Shown: in pieces, positions 38,400 through 48,446 of the stretch
Layout: each line of letters starts with the position of its first letter
How positions within the stretch are numbered: position 1 is the stretch's first letter
Origin: Hymenobacter volaticus
GTDB lineage: Bacteria; Bacteroidota; Bacteroidia; Cytophagales; Hymenobacteraceae
Assembly (NCBI RefSeq): GCF_022921055.1
Contig: NZ_CP095061.1
Location: 3,945,501 to 4,009,500, forward strand
Direction: 5' to 3'
Length of the DNA: 64,000 nt
Notes under the pieces: generated by a model
Seen by the model: the letters and a program-made list of their open reading frames with translations, nothing else
Databases searched by the model: none
Told to the model about the DNA's origin: nothing
Translations under genes and position numbers: made by a program

Positions 38400-38432
38400 A
38401 AAAAGCCCTCTGGAATTACCAGAGGGCTTTTT
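38400..38432. terminator. Bidirectional terminator between prfB and the SusC/SusD block
   Basis: A 14-bp perfect stem AAAAAGCCCTCTGG / CCAGAGGGCTTTTT with a 5-nt AATTA loop. It lies 25 bp past the minus-strand susD stop at 38457 and 146 bp past prfB. Confidence 0.85.
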
Positions 38433-38456
38433 TTACAAAAACATAGTTTGCTTCTA

Positions 38457-39920
38457 CTAGAATTTATCCCACCACAGTTTAGTAGTAAGTACATCAGAAC
38501 CTTGATTTGCTACAGCTGCTGTATAGCTAGTGTTGTTGGTTGATTGCTCATTCTGTGGATAGCGGAAGCGCACTGGAATTTTCCCTGCGGCAGCAGCAAC
38601 TGGGGAAGCTGCAACTTTCAAATTCGGGTAGTCCAAGCGTCGCCATTCTGACCAAGCTTCGATACCTTGGCCATAAAGCGCAATCCATTTTTGATTACCA
38701 ATAGCTTGCTTGTAATTAGCAGCAGTAATAGTCGCAGCTACTGAAGGCTGAGCTAAATAGGTTGCGGCATCGGTCGCGCTAATGCCATATTGATCTAAAG
38801 AAGCACGGATAGCATTATTGTACTCAGTTGTAGCATTTCCGGTCACTAAGCCTCGAGCAATTGCTTCAGACTTCAGAAACAAAACTTCGGAATACGTCAT
38901 CAGCACACCAGGTGCATCAGCGGCAGTGAAAGCGCTACCAACTTTGGAAGTAGACGAGAATGCGCCTAGAGCTGCGGCATCCGCATTCATAAGTCCATTA
39001 GGAACTCCACGGTAGAAAGCAGTGGAATCACCTGTTTCCGGATGATCAGCATATATTCCTAAACGCGGGTCATTAAGGCGTGACAGACGGGAGGTAATTG
39101 TCCGGCTAACCCGATGGTCGTCCCGAGTCAATCTGTTAAAATAGACAGGGTTTGTATTCGATGCACTAGCCAAAAAATCAAACTGCGCATTATCGCTATT
39201 GCTCGTCAGTAGCGGAGTAGTGCCATTAAGCACCTCACTAACAGTAGTGCGTGCAAGAGATGGATCCGCATCGATTATACGCATAGCCAAACGTAAGCGC
39301 AATGAATTAGCGAAGCGCTTCCATTTGGTCATGCTACCATCATAGATGACATCACCGCCGACCTCAGGTCCATTGGCCTGGATCAGTCCGTCAGCAGATT
39401 TGAGCTCAGCTAATATACCCGTATATACTTGTTGCTGAGTATCATACTTAGGAGTCAGAATATTTTCTGAGAGGCGAAGTGCTTCCGAGTATGGTATGTC
39501 ACCATACAAGTCAGTTAATACGGAGAAAAAATAGCTCCGCATGATCAGACCAACAGCTTGAATATTTGGGTTATTGGTTGCTTGGCCTTGTCGAATTAGC
39601 TCATTGAAGTCTTGCAAACCATTAGCATAAAACCCATCCCAAATACTCTGATAAGATCCTGGGCGGAAAGCATAACGGTCCTCATCCGTATACTGAACCT
39701 TGGCCCAGTGCTGGACAATAAGCAACGCGCCATCTTGGCTCGCTGGTACATCAAAAAGCCGGTATATGTTATCTTTCTCAGCGTTGGTAAGAATATATGC
39801 GGGATTACCAGCTGTTGCGTTGTTAGGATTTGTGTTAAGTGCGTCAAAGTCTTTTTCGCAGGCACCTAAGCTAAGTGCCACAGGAAGTGCCAAGAGGAGT
39901 TTGCTGTATTTAGAAAACAT
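38457..39920 (-). CDS. SusD-like outer-membrane lipoprotein, pair 2 (487 aa)
   Basis: Substrate-binding partner of the SusC at 39974-43156. Lipobox ALSLGAC (Cys21) and the typical start EKDFDALNTNPNNA. It contains LTDLYGDIPYSEAL, the MTKWKRFANSLRLRLAMRI block and EAWSEWRRLDYPNL that mark the SusD/RagB-like group with the GDIPY motif (Pfam SusD-like_2 type), distinct from the classical SusD at 10992-12377. The gap to its susC is 53 bp. The substrate is unknown; the group is often linked to non-starch glycans or peptides. Confidence 0.9.
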   Translation of the reverse strand: MFSKYSKLLLALPVALSLGACEKDFDALNTNPNNATAGNPAYILTNAEKDNIYRLFDVPASQDGALLIVQHWAKVQYTDEDRYAFRPGSYQSIWDGFYANGLQDFNELIRQGQATNNPNIQAVGLIMRSYFFSVLTDLYGDIPYSEALRLSENILTPKYDTQQQVYTGILAELKSADGLIQANGPEVGGDVIYDGSMTKWKRFANSLRLRLAMRIIDADPSLARTTVSEVLNGTTPLLTSNSDNAQFDFLASASNTNPVYFNRLTRDDHRVSRTITSRLSRLNDPRLGIYADHPETGDSTAFYRGVPNGLMNADAAALGAFSSTSKVGSAFTAADAPGVLMTYSEVLFLKSEAIARGLVTGNATTEYNNAIRASLDQYGISATDAATYLAQPSVAATITAANYKQAIGNQKWIALYGQGIEAWSEWRRLDYPNLKVAASPVAAAAGKIPVRFRYPQNEQSTNNTSYTAAVANQGSDVLTTKLWWDKF

Positions 39921-39973
39921 GTCAAGAAATTTAGAGAGTAATAGAGGCGCCGGACCAGCAACTCTATAATCAA

Positions 39974-42900
39974 TTACAGCGTGAGGTTTACGTTAAAACC
40001 AAGGCTACGAGTAGAAGGAATCTGAGTGGATTCTAAGCCTTGTGTATTGCCGTTATTGAATGAAGTTTCAGGATCGATGCCAGGAGCATGCGAACTAATC
40101 AGCCATAGGTTACGGCCTACGAATGAAACTCCAATGCCTTTCAGAAAAGTTTTCTCAACTAATGATTTTGGCAGTTGGTAGCCTAAGCGAACTTCACGCA
40201 GCTTTACAAAAGAGGCATCGTAAACCGAGCTTTCACGAGCGTTATAAGCATAGGCGTAGAAGTAGTTTTGAGCGCTAACTCGAACATCATTGGGCCGGTA
40301 GCTACCATCAGCGTTACGTATCACACCAGGAGCAATCAGTCCATCCTCACGCCCTTGGAGCGTCGACTCGAGTGCTCCCGAATACATCCCCCACATATTT
40401 GTTTCGCTCTGGAGCTCTCCTCCCTGACGCGTATCAATCGTAACACTCAGGTTAATGCCTTTGTAAGCGAACTGGTTAGTTAAGCCGCCAACCCAGTCAG
40501 GCGTATAATGGCCTAAAACTCTACGAGTCGGATCTACCAGTGGGGTTCCATCAGCACCGTTAACTATTTGACCGGCATATTCTCCGTCTGGCACTCGCAA
40601 AAAGGCATCACCAAACAGTGCTCCGTATTGTTCGCCTACCCGTGCTTCAACGTTTACGCCAAAGCCTGATTGGCCGATTACGTAGTTTTTGATTTGCCCG
40701 GCCTTGTCAAACTCTTTTACCCGGTTGCGGTTTGCAGCAAAATTAGCTGTCAGATTCCATTGAAAAGCGCTAGTTGGCGCTAGTGGGGCAACTGTCAAAA
40801 CAGCCTCGACACCACGGTTAGTCAGTGTTCCAGCATTAAGTACCGAAGCAGTATAACCAGAAGTAGCAGAAGTTAAAACCGTCAAGATTTGGTCGGTACT
40901 TGTTGCCTGATAAGCCGTAACATCAAGTCCAATACGGTCCTTAAGGAATCTTACTTCTACCCCTACTTCACTAGAACTAGTCCGCTCAGGCTTCAGATTG
41001 GGATTGTAACGAGTGTTGTATACTGTCTGCACAGGGCGAGTACCGAAGGCTGTGCCACTAGTATAAATATCTGTCAATCGGTAAGGGTCAGTGTCGTTAC
41101 CAACCTGCGCATAGCCGCCTCTAATCTTAGCAAATGATAGAGCTGATTCTTGCAAACCAAGCGCTTCCGTTAGAATGACCGAAGCATCAACAGAGGGGTA
41201 AAAGAACGAACGATTGGCAGCGGGTAGAGTTGATGACCAGTCGTTGCGTACAGTACCACCTAAGAAGGCAAAGTTCTTATAGCCAATTTTTGCCGAACCG
41301 TACACGCTGTTAATACGACGGTTTTGCTTTGGATTTAAAATTGCGGTGTTATTGCTATTTGCATTGATGTCAAAGTTATTGCCGGTAACCAACCCACCTG
41401 CAGCGTTGCCCAGTGTGAACAGACCGGGTACAGCCAAGTTAGGGGCAGCCACTTGGCTTCTATCAAGTTGATTATCCCGACGGTTGGCCCCTACTAATAC
41501 ATCAAGGTTGAAATCTTCTGAGAGGTTGCGATTAGCTGTTGCTAAAAACTCTGTATTGCGCTCTAATACTCGAATACGTTCCTCAGTATAATCATCCTGC
41601 TGTAGGTTGTTGATGGTTTCAGCAGGTACTCGACGCTGATTCAGTTGATTATACAGATCATTAGTTGTACGCGCAGTGAGGTTCAGCCAATCGTTTACAG
41701 CATATGTCAAAGTTAAATTACCAATTACCCGCTCACGCTTATCATCGTTGGTAGCTTCTCCTAAAATGAAATAAGGGTTGCTGTGGTAGTTGGAATTCCA
41801 GTTAACATTGCGCTGGCCACTTTCGTAAAGGCTCTTTAAGTCCCGAACATCAACTTGGCGGCCATACCACGTATACAACTGCTGCATTACGTTCAACTCG
41901 TCATAACCTTGACCAGGACGACGGCCGCGGGTTTCTGAATAGTTAACGTTGGTGCTGATCTTAAATTTATTTGTGATGTCGGCGCCTCCATTGACATTCA
42001 CAGTATTACGGCGCAGGAATGTATTATATAAAATACCCTTGCTGTCGAGGTTGGTATAAGAAACTCGAACGCCAGCTTTATCATTACCGCCCGATAAAGC
42101 TAAGCTGTTTGTGAGGGTGCGGCCAGTTTCAAAAAAATGCTTTCTAACGTTATCCTTTCCAGGGCTCACCCAAGGGGTAGCCTGGCGTACTCCATCAACT
42201 ACAGGAGAGTTGTACTGCGGGATTAAACGGCCATCTAATCGAGGGCCCCAGCTTTCATCTGCACCGTCATTGGTACCACCACCTGCACCATCTACGTATG
42301 CAAATTTACCATTACTGCCCTGACCATATTGATCTTGAATGTCGGGAGTTTTCAGAGGTGATTCAAACGAAGTAGTGCTATTGAAGGTAACACCAAGGCC
42401 CCGAGACTTACGCCCCGATTTAGTGGTAATGACAATTACGCCATTGGCCCCACGGGTACCATACAGAGCAGAAGCAGTTGCTCCCTTCAGTACCGTCATG
42501 GTTTCAATATCGTCGGGGCTAATATCTGAAACTGCATTGCCATAGTCGATACCACCACCTGAACCTGAGTTAGAAAAGCTCGAGTTATCAATCGGCTGGC
42601 CATCAATAACAAACAACGGTTGGTTGTTACCGGCAATGGATTTTGTACCTCGTATCACAATACGGGACGAACTACCTGCCGCCCCGGTGCTATTAGAAAC
42701 CTGGACCCCTGCAACTTTACCAGCAAGCGAGTTTACCACATTGGATTCGCGAGCTTGGGTTAGGTCAGCTCCCTGTACTTCCTGAACAGCATAACCTAAA
42801 CTCCGCTTTTGCTCTTCACGTCCAAGTGCTGTCACGACAACTTCACCGAGTTGCTTGGTGTCAGTAGATAGCCCAACGTCAACGGTAGAAGATTCGCCAA

Positions 42901-43156
42901 TAGGCCGCTCAAGAGTAGTGTAGCCTATAAAGCTAAATGTAAGCGTGGTCGCCGAAGCTGGAATGCTCAGCGAGTACGAACCATCGGCGTTAGTTGAGGC
43001 ACCAATCGTGGTGCCTTTGGCAAGAACTGTCACGCCAGGAAGGCCCTGACCAGTGGCTCGGTCGGTGACGCGGCCAGTAATGTTGCGATTTTGTGCTACC
43101 GCCTGCTGCATCAGGACTGGGGACACCAAAAGCGCGCTTAGAAGAAGTTTTCTCAT
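39974..43156 (-). CDS. SusC/RagA TonB-linked outer-membrane receptor, pair 2 (1060 aa)
   Basis: TonB-dependent importer. The start at 43156 (MRKLLLSALLVSPVLMQQAVA) gives the signal peptide; an upstream ATG at 43225 is an unsupported extension. A carboxypeptidase-regulatory-like domain (about 25-100) is followed by the TonB-box-like GEVVVTALG, the plug with RIVIRGTKSIAGNNQPLFVIDG and ALYGTRGANGVIVITTKSG, and the 22-strand barrel ending LGFNVNLTL. The first 109 residues are nearly identical to those of SusC pair 3 (100 of 109 residues). It is transcribed ahead of susD pair 2. Confidence 0.95.
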   Translation of the reverse strand: MRKLLLSALLVSPVLMQQAVAQNRNITGRVTDRATGQGLPGVTVLAKGTTIGASTNADGSYSLSIPASATTLTFSFIGYTTLERPIGESSTVDVGLSTDTKQLGEVVVTALGREEQKRSLGYAVQEVQGADLTQARESNVVNSLAGKVAGVQVSNSTGAAGSSSRIVIRGTKSIAGNNQPLFVIDGQPIDNSSFSNSGSGGGIDYGNAVSDISPDDIETMTVLKGATASALYGTRGANGVIVITTKSGRKSRGLGVTFNSTTSFESPLKTPDIQDQYGQGSNGKFAYVDGAGGGTNDGADESWGPRLDGRLIPQYNSPVVDGVRQATPWVSPGKDNVRKHFFETGRTLTNSLALSGGNDKAGVRVSYTNLDSKGILYNTFLRRNTVNVNGGADITNKFKISTNVNYSETRGRRPGQGYDELNVMQQLYTWYGRQVDVRDLKSLYESGQRNVNWNSNYHSNPYFILGEATNDDKRERVIGNLTLTYAVNDWLNLTARTTNDLYNQLNQRRVPAETINNLQQDDYTEERIRVLERNTEFLATANRNLSEDFNLDVLVGANRRDNQLDRSQVAAPNLAVPGLFTLGNAAGGLVTGNNFDINANSNNTAILNPKQNRRINSVYGSAKIGYKNFAFLGGTVRNDWSSTLPAANRSFFYPSVDASVILTEALGLQESALSFAKIRGGYAQVGNDTDPYRLTDIYTSGTAFGTRPVQTVYNTRYNPNLKPERTSSSEVGVEVRFLKDRIGLDVTAYQATSTDQILTVLTSATSGYTASVLNAGTLTNRGVEAVLTVAPLAPTSAFQWNLTANFAANRNRVKEFDKAGQIKNYVIGQSGFGVNVEARVGEQYGALFGDAFLRVPDGEYAGQIVNGADGTPLVDPTRRVLGHYTPDWVGGLTNQFAYKGINLSVTIDTRQGGELQSETNMWGMYSGALESTLQGREDGLIAPGVIRNADGSYRPNDVRVSAQNYFYAYAYNARESSVYDASFVKLREVRLGYQLPKSLVEKTFLKGIGVSFVGRNLWLISSHAPGIDPETSFNNGNTQGLESTQIPSTRSLGFNVNLTL

Positions 43157-43521
43157 AGAAAGTGAGCAAAAAATGATCAAAGAATATTTACTAACAAGAC
43201 TGCAAGTAAAGAAGAGTTTACTCACAATCTTAATGACATCGCCTAAATAATTAACAAAAAACTCATATTAATGGCAGTAAATTGGTCACTTTGATAGAAT
43301 CCAGCTATTTTTGGAACGCAACACATTCTAAGATAACCATTTAAGCAGATATAACATCTTAATTTAGTCACGTTTTACTCTAAAATGTTTTCATATCTTT
43401 CTACTAGATCAACAGTTTGCTGTCATCAGATGAGAGGTAAGTCCTAGGCTCGAATTCTTTTTCATAAAAAAAGGCTGCCTAAAATTGGCAGCCCTTTCTT
43501 TACATGCTTTGTTGCAAACGG
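43157..43521. other. 365-bp AT-rich region between SusC pair 2 and SusD pair 3
   Basis: It holds the terminator of SusC/SusD pair 3 at 43473-43493 and must hold the promoter of pair 2 on the minus strand. Apart from that, no ORF or exact TAnnTTTG box is visible. Confidence 0.5.
43467..43498 (-). terminator. Terminator after SusC/SusD pair 3
   Basis: AAAGGCTGCC pairs with GGCAGCCCTT with a 7-nt loop (7 bp of perfect GC-rich core). It sits 24 bp past the minus-strand stop at 43522 and is followed by a T-run on that strand. Confidence 0.65.
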
Positions 43522-45159
43522 TTAATCTACAACATCCCAGAAAACAGGGGTGTATTGGTCAACACCCTGCGGTAGGTTATCATTGTTGGTGTTGATTTCG
43601 CTCAACGGATAAAGCAACCGCTTAGGGAGTCTACCAGGAGTAGCAGCTTCTCTCGAAACTGTGAACTTTGGCTGTCCAGTACGACGGAAGTCAGCCCAGG
43701 CTTCAGTGCTGGCAATCGTATTTTCTGCCAGATATTTCTGGTAGATAATAACGGATTGCTTGCGTAATGATGAGCCATTGGTTGGAGCAAGATCATAGTT
43801 CACCAGAGGATTGGTCGCATTAGCAGTGATGTACGTATTGTACTGCGCTACACCTGGAGTAGATGCAACAGCCCCAGCTATAGTAGCGGTGGCAGGAACA
43901 TCACCTGTGCGGGCTGGTCTGATGTCAGTACCAGCTGTGCGGTAGAACTGCATGAAAGATGCCTTGATGCCATCCAAGTAATCTTGCTTGGCAGCAGATT
44001 CTCCGCCACCAAACAGGCCACGCGTTTCGGCTTCTGCCTCCAAGAAAAGTTGCTCGGATAGCAACATGAGCACAGTAGGAGCAGAAGCGCCTTTCAACAA
44101 TCCACCGTTGAGCAGAAAACGCGAAGAGATGTTATTACCAGTAACTGCAGGAGGATTAGCCTCACCCAAGTCTGTACCATAGTACCCTGGGGTAGCTACA
44201 TCGTTTACTAACTTGGTTCCTTGGCCATACAGTTGAGTAAGGCGCGGGTCGTTGTTGTCCTTGTACTGGTTGATGATGTAGTTAGTGGGCAAGATGAACG
44301 CCCGATCACCAGCAGCTGTCCCGGCAGCCGTTAACCCGTAGCGGGTGTAGAACGGATTTTGCTGGTTTGAGCTTTGCGCATAACCTGGCTGGGCTACCAC
44401 ATCAGCAGTAATAAAGCCATCTGGTGCCGTTTGCAAAGCTAGCAACTGTGTTGTTACGCTAGGGCTTGCATTAGGCGTCTGCGATTGACGCATCAGGATG
44501 CGCAGCTTCAGGCTGTTAGCAAATTGCTTCCACTTAGTCATATTGCCATTGAAGACAATATCTTCCGTTCCTACTGTCCGTGCAGTAGCATCGGTAGCAA
44601 CAGCGTTGATATCTGCAATAGCTCCTGTCAGTTGAACAAGCAGGTCAGCATAGATAGCAACGTCATCATCATATGCAGGCGTTGTTTCAGTAGCTCCCTG
44701 CAGTGCTTGAGTATAAGGGATATCGCCCCACTCATCAACCAGCAACAGGAAGTTATAGGCCTTCATGATACGAGCAATTGCCGCGTGGTTAGGATAAAGC
44801 GCCGCATTTTGTTGAATGAGCTGATAGTCATTCAAGTTGTCGTACGTGTTGACAAAAAGGGTTGCGTTATAGGAAGTCGAGTAGTTGTACGTACGCTCCT
44901 CACCGAATCCGCTAACACCTCCTGATTTGCCCCAATATCCTGCAGCAAAGCTGGTGTAAGAATTGTAGTTCTGCCCACCAGCCACACCAGGACCACCCGT
45001 GTAGTTAGCCGCTGTAGCGGCTAGTGCCTGCGCCAAAATAGCATCAGGTGTTACCGCCGTAGCAGCATTGGGGTTCTCATTGATGTCAATGAAATTTTCG
45101 CAACCCGTGGCGGACAGGACGAGTGCCCCAAGTGCGAGTATTTTAAACGATATTTTCAT
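43522..45159 (-). CDS. SusD-like outer-membrane lipoprotein, pair 3 (545 aa)
   Basis: Lipobox LVLSATGC (Cys20), then ENFIDINENPNAATAVTPDAI, the N-P-N-A-A-T opening shared with pair 2. It carries LLLVDEWGDIPYTQAL, NGNMTKWKQFANSLKLRILMR and AWADFRRTGQPKF, the same SusD-like_2 type as pairs 2 and 4. Longer than its neighbours. It follows its SusC partner by 11 bp. The substrate is unknown. Confidence 0.9.
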   Translation of the reverse strand: MKISFKILALGALVLSATGCENFIDINENPNAATAVTPDAILAQALAATAANYTGGPGVAGGQNYNSYTSFAAGYWGKSGGVSGFGEERTYNYSTSYNATLFVNTYDNLNDYQLIQQNAALYPNHAAIARIMKAYNFLLLVDEWGDIPYTQALQGATETTPAYDDDVAIYADLLVQLTGAIADINAVATDATARTVGTEDIVFNGNMTKWKQFANSLKLRILMRQSQTPNASPSVTTQLLALQTAPDGFITADVVAQPGYAQSSNQQNPFYTRYGLTAAGTAAGDRAFILPTNYIINQYKDNNDPRLTQLYGQGTKLVNDVATPGYYGTDLGEANPPAVTGNNISSRFLLNGGLLKGASAPTVLMLLSEQLFLEAEAETRGLFGGGESAAKQDYLDGIKASFMQFYRTAGTDIRPARTGDVPATATIAGAVASTPGVAQYNTYITANATNPLVNYDLAPTNGSSLRKQSVIIYQKYLAENTIASTEAWADFRRTGQPKFTVSREAATPGRLPKRLLYPLSEINTNNDNLPQGVDQYTPVFWDVVD

Positions 45160-45170
45160 GAATAGGTGGA

Positions 45171-48100
45171 TTAGAAAGTTGCGGAAAGAGTAGCCCCATA
45201 AAACTTAGTGGGCGGCGTCTGCAAGTTGGAATTCAGACCGATAGCGTTACCGGTAAGCAAGCTGAATTCAGGGTCGGTATAAATGTTCTCTTTAGGCACA
45301 GCAGTAAAGAGATTACGGCCGTATAAGTTCAATGCTAATCCTTTCACAAAACCGGTCTTCTGCAGTATGGCCGTTGGCAAAGCATAGCTGAGGGAAATTT
45401 CCCTGATCTTGAAGAACTTACCACTCGTGACGTAGTTTTCTGCTACCGTCCGGTTCCAAGTTGTGTTCTGAGCCCAGAACTCGGCACCACCGGGGGTCAG
45501 GCCGCTAGTATTAGGCACATAAGTTATAGTGCCAGCTGCGTCTGTCTGAGGAATAGCAGAGTTTGGGTACACAAAGTCCTGACGGCCATACATTGCGCTA
45601 CGAGCTCCAGTACCTGTGAAGTCAAGGTCTTCCCCAATACCGTTGTAGATAACATAGCCCGTCCGAAGTTCTGCCTGGCCAGCCAATGTAATGCCTTTGT
45701 AAGCAATGCTGGTATTAAAGCCATAACGGTGTTTAGGCTGAGTATTACCAAACTCTACGTTACCAGCCGCTTTTATGGGGTAGTAATAAACGGTTGGATC
45801 AGTTGGATCGTGCGAATTTCTGGTTGTTCCCATCTTCACACGACCATCTTCCGTACGCTCGTAGGCTGAGCCATACAACATGGGAAAAGGCTTACCCGGA
45901 ATAGCATAAAGCTGAGCGTTACCACCCGTAGATAGTGCTAGCTGAGTAAGACCATCTGGCAATGAAATCACCTCGTTCTCGTTGTAGTTGTAGTTACCAC
46001 CAACCGTAACAGTCAACCCATTTTCAAGACGAACTGGCGTAATGTTCAAGTCAAGTTCAACACCTCTGTTTTCTACCACCCCAGCGTTCTGTAACAGAGA
46101 GCTGTAACCAGAAGTTTGAGAGATACTCGCTGGTAGAGTTTGGTTGGTGCTTCGCTGTCTGTAATAGCTCACTGCACCTGCTACTCGACGCTGCAAGAAG
46201 CTAAGTTCTAGGCCTGCTTCGAGGGAAACGGTTTCTTCAGGCTTCAACCCTGACTGTACTAGACGGTTGTCAGCAGTAAAAGAAGCTGCTGATCCAAAAG
46301 GATAGCCTGCACCAAGTGCATACGTGGAATTCAGTTCGTAGGCACCAGCTGACTGGTACACTCCATAACCTCCCGTGAGGTTACCATTTCTAACTAGGTT
46401 TACTTGGCTAACCTTAGTAATACCTCCACGTATCTTACCATAATCTAAGAAAGACACCTCTTTCAGAGCTGGGATAGCATTGGTGAAGATAAATGATGCG
46501 TCAACACCAGGGTAGAAGAAGCTCCGGTTGTCAGGGTCTAGGATGGAAATATTGTCATTCCGGCCTGAGCCATGGATAAACAAGAAGTCCTTATAACCTA
46601 AAGTCAAATCAGCGTAGAAAGCATACACACGCGACCGGGCTGTAGCATCTCTACCATCTAGGTTACCAACACGGTTAGCCAAGTTAAACAAGCCTGGTGT
46701 AGCCAATGCAGTTGAAGCCACATAGTTATAACGGCTGTCATACTGCTGCACGTTGTTACCCACAATGGCCTGCACAGAAATATCGCCGAACGTTTTGTCC
46801 ATGCTCGCGAACAGGTCGGAGTTGATACGAGTTATACTGCTAGTCAAGTCGCGCACATATCCATTCCTTTGCAGAGTGGATGAATGGTTGGTGTTTGCAA
46901 GAGTATAGGCGTCGTACAAGAACTTGTCTTGAGTTGCCAAGCTCGCCTGATTGATGTTGGTAGTACCCAAGCGGTATTGTACACGCAACCAATCCGTTAC
47001 TTTATACCCTAAGTCAATGTTACCCAACAACGTGTTTTGACGGTCTTTCGTCCGGCTATTGTCGATGTTGAAGTAAGGGCTAGAGTAGAAAGCATTGTAA
47101 TAACCATTCGGATTAGCGAACTTATTGTTGCGCCAATCACTGTACGACGTGAGAGGAGCCATCGACGTTGTGTTGAACACAGCGAAGTATACCCCAGTCG
47201 CAGCATCTAAGTCGGAAGTCCGATCTACTGCCTGCAGCGCGTATGAAACGTTGAAACCAACCGACAAACGCCCTATCTCTGATGAAGCGTTAAGGCGGAA
47301 AGTATTGCGGTCATACTTGTCTTTAGGAACAATGCCGTTGTTGCGCACATTCTGATAAGAAGCATAAAATTTGCTCTTGTCAGTGCCTGCAGAAAACGCC
47401 ACGTTATTCTGCATTTGATAGCCAGTGTTGAAAAACTTACGCCGCTCGTTAGGGCGAGCTGAGTACGGTAGCATTTGTAGGCTACCATCAGCTAATGTTT
47501 CCCCAAAAGGGACCATGCGCCCATCATATCGAGGGCCAAACTGCTGATTTTCGTAACCAGTGTAGGCATTCACTTCAGGAATGTCTACTTCATTATTAGG
47601 ATTAAAGTCTAGGATGTCATCATTACCCGGACGGTTACCAGTCCAACCATTGGCGCCAGGACCAAATTCATTTTGGAATTTAGGCAGGAAAGAGATTGAC
47701 TCAAACTGTGAAGTCTGAGACAAAGTAACCGTCGGCGCGCCACCACCTTTTTTAGTAGTTACAATCAACGCACCGTTGGAAGCTTGCGATCCATACAATG
47801 CTGCTGCGTTGGCACCCTTAAGTACTGAAATAGACGCTATGTCATCGGGGTTAATCGAAGTCAACACCTCATTCTGCGAGATAACCCCGTCAATTACAAT
47901 TAAGGCCTGATTGTTACCAGTCAGCGAGCGACCACCACGCAGTGTAATATTAACAGTGGGGTTAACACCTGCGTTCAAGGTCTGAATTTGCAAACCTGAA
48001 ACTTTACCAGCCAAGCCGTTGGTCACGTTGGTTACTCGCGCCTGGTTGATTTCTTTGGTATCAAGGGTAGCGGTAGCATATCCTACCTGTCCAGACTGAC

Positions 48101-48446
48101 GCTGAATGCCGAGGGCGCCAGTCACTACTACTTCACCGAGTTGCTTAGTGTCAGTAGCTAGTCCAACGTCAACACTAGAAGCGTCACCAATAGGGCGCTC
48201 AAGAGTAGTATAGCCTATGAAACTAAATGTAAGGGTCGTAGCAGTAGCCGGGACACTCAGTGCGTAAGTTCCATCGGAGTTAGTTGAGGCACCAATCGTA
48301 GTACCCTTAGCAAGAACTGTCACGCCAGGAAGGCCTTGACCAGTGGCTCGGTCGGTGACGCGGCCAGTAATGTTGCGATTTTGTGCTACCGCCTGCTGCA
48401 TCAGGACCGGTGACACTAAAAGCGCACTTAAGAGAAGTTTTCTCAT
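45171..48446 (-). CDS. SusC/RagA TonB-linked outer-membrane receptor, pair 3 (1091 aa)
   Basis: TonB-dependent importer of the third pair. The signal peptide and the CarboxypepD-like domain match SusC pair 2 residue for residue for the first 56 positions. After GEVVVT the plug diverges sharply (GALGIQRQSGQVGYATATL, ITLRGGRSLTGNNQALIVIDG). The barrel ends LQTPPTKFYGATLSATF. The start is the ATG at 48446. The gene opens onto the 1-kb AT-rich region, with pair 4 leaving in the other direction. Confidence 0.95.
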   Translation of the reverse strand: MRKLLLSALLVSPVLMQQAVAQNRNITGRVTDRATGQGLPGVTVLAKGTTIGASTNSDGTYALSVPATATTLTFSFIGYTTLERPIGDASSVDVGLATDTKQLGEVVVTGALGIQRQSGQVGYATATLDTKEINQARVTNVTNGLAGKVSGLQIQTLNAGVNPTVNITLRGGRSLTGNNQALIVIDGVISQNEVLTSINPDDIASISVLKGANAAALYGSQASNGALIVTTKKGGGAPTVTLSQTSQFESISFLPKFQNEFGPGANGWTGNRPGNDDILDFNPNNEVDIPEVNAYTGYENQQFGPRYDGRMVPFGETLADGSLQMLPYSARPNERRKFFNTGYQMQNNVAFSAGTDKSKFYASYQNVRNNGIVPKDKYDRNTFRLNASSEIGRLSVGFNVSYALQAVDRTSDLDAATGVYFAVFNTTSMAPLTSYSDWRNNKFANPNGYYNAFYSSPYFNIDNSRTKDRQNTLLGNIDLGYKVTDWLRVQYRLGTTNINQASLATQDKFLYDAYTLANTNHSSTLQRNGYVRDLTSSITRINSDLFASMDKTFGDISVQAIVGNNVQQYDSRYNYVASTALATPGLFNLANRVGNLDGRDATARSRVYAFYADLTLGYKDFLFIHGSGRNDNISILDPDNRSFFYPGVDASFIFTNAIPALKEVSFLDYGKIRGGITKVSQVNLVRNGNLTGGYGVYQSAGAYELNSTYALGAGYPFGSAASFTADNRLVQSGLKPEETVSLEAGLELSFLQRRVAGAVSYYRQRSTNQTLPASISQTSGYSSLLQNAGVVENRGVELDLNITPVRLENGLTVTVGGNYNYNENEVISLPDGLTQLALSTGGNAQLYAIPGKPFPMLYGSAYERTEDGRVKMGTTRNSHDPTDPTVYYYPIKAAGNVEFGNTQPKHRYGFNTSIAYKGITLAGQAELRTGYVIYNGIGEDLDFTGTGARSAMYGRQDFVYPNSAIPQTDAAGTITYVPNTSGLTPGGAEFWAQNTTWNRTVAENYVTSGKFFKIREISLSYALPTAILQKTGFVKGLALNLYGRNLFTAVPKENIYTDPEFSLLTGNAIGLNSNLQTPPTKFYGATLSATF

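Noticed and set aside
43157..43521. Terminal inverted repeats of an insertion sequence around the SusC block
   Set aside because: No transposase and no matching ends were found at 38.3, 43.3 or 54.9 kb.
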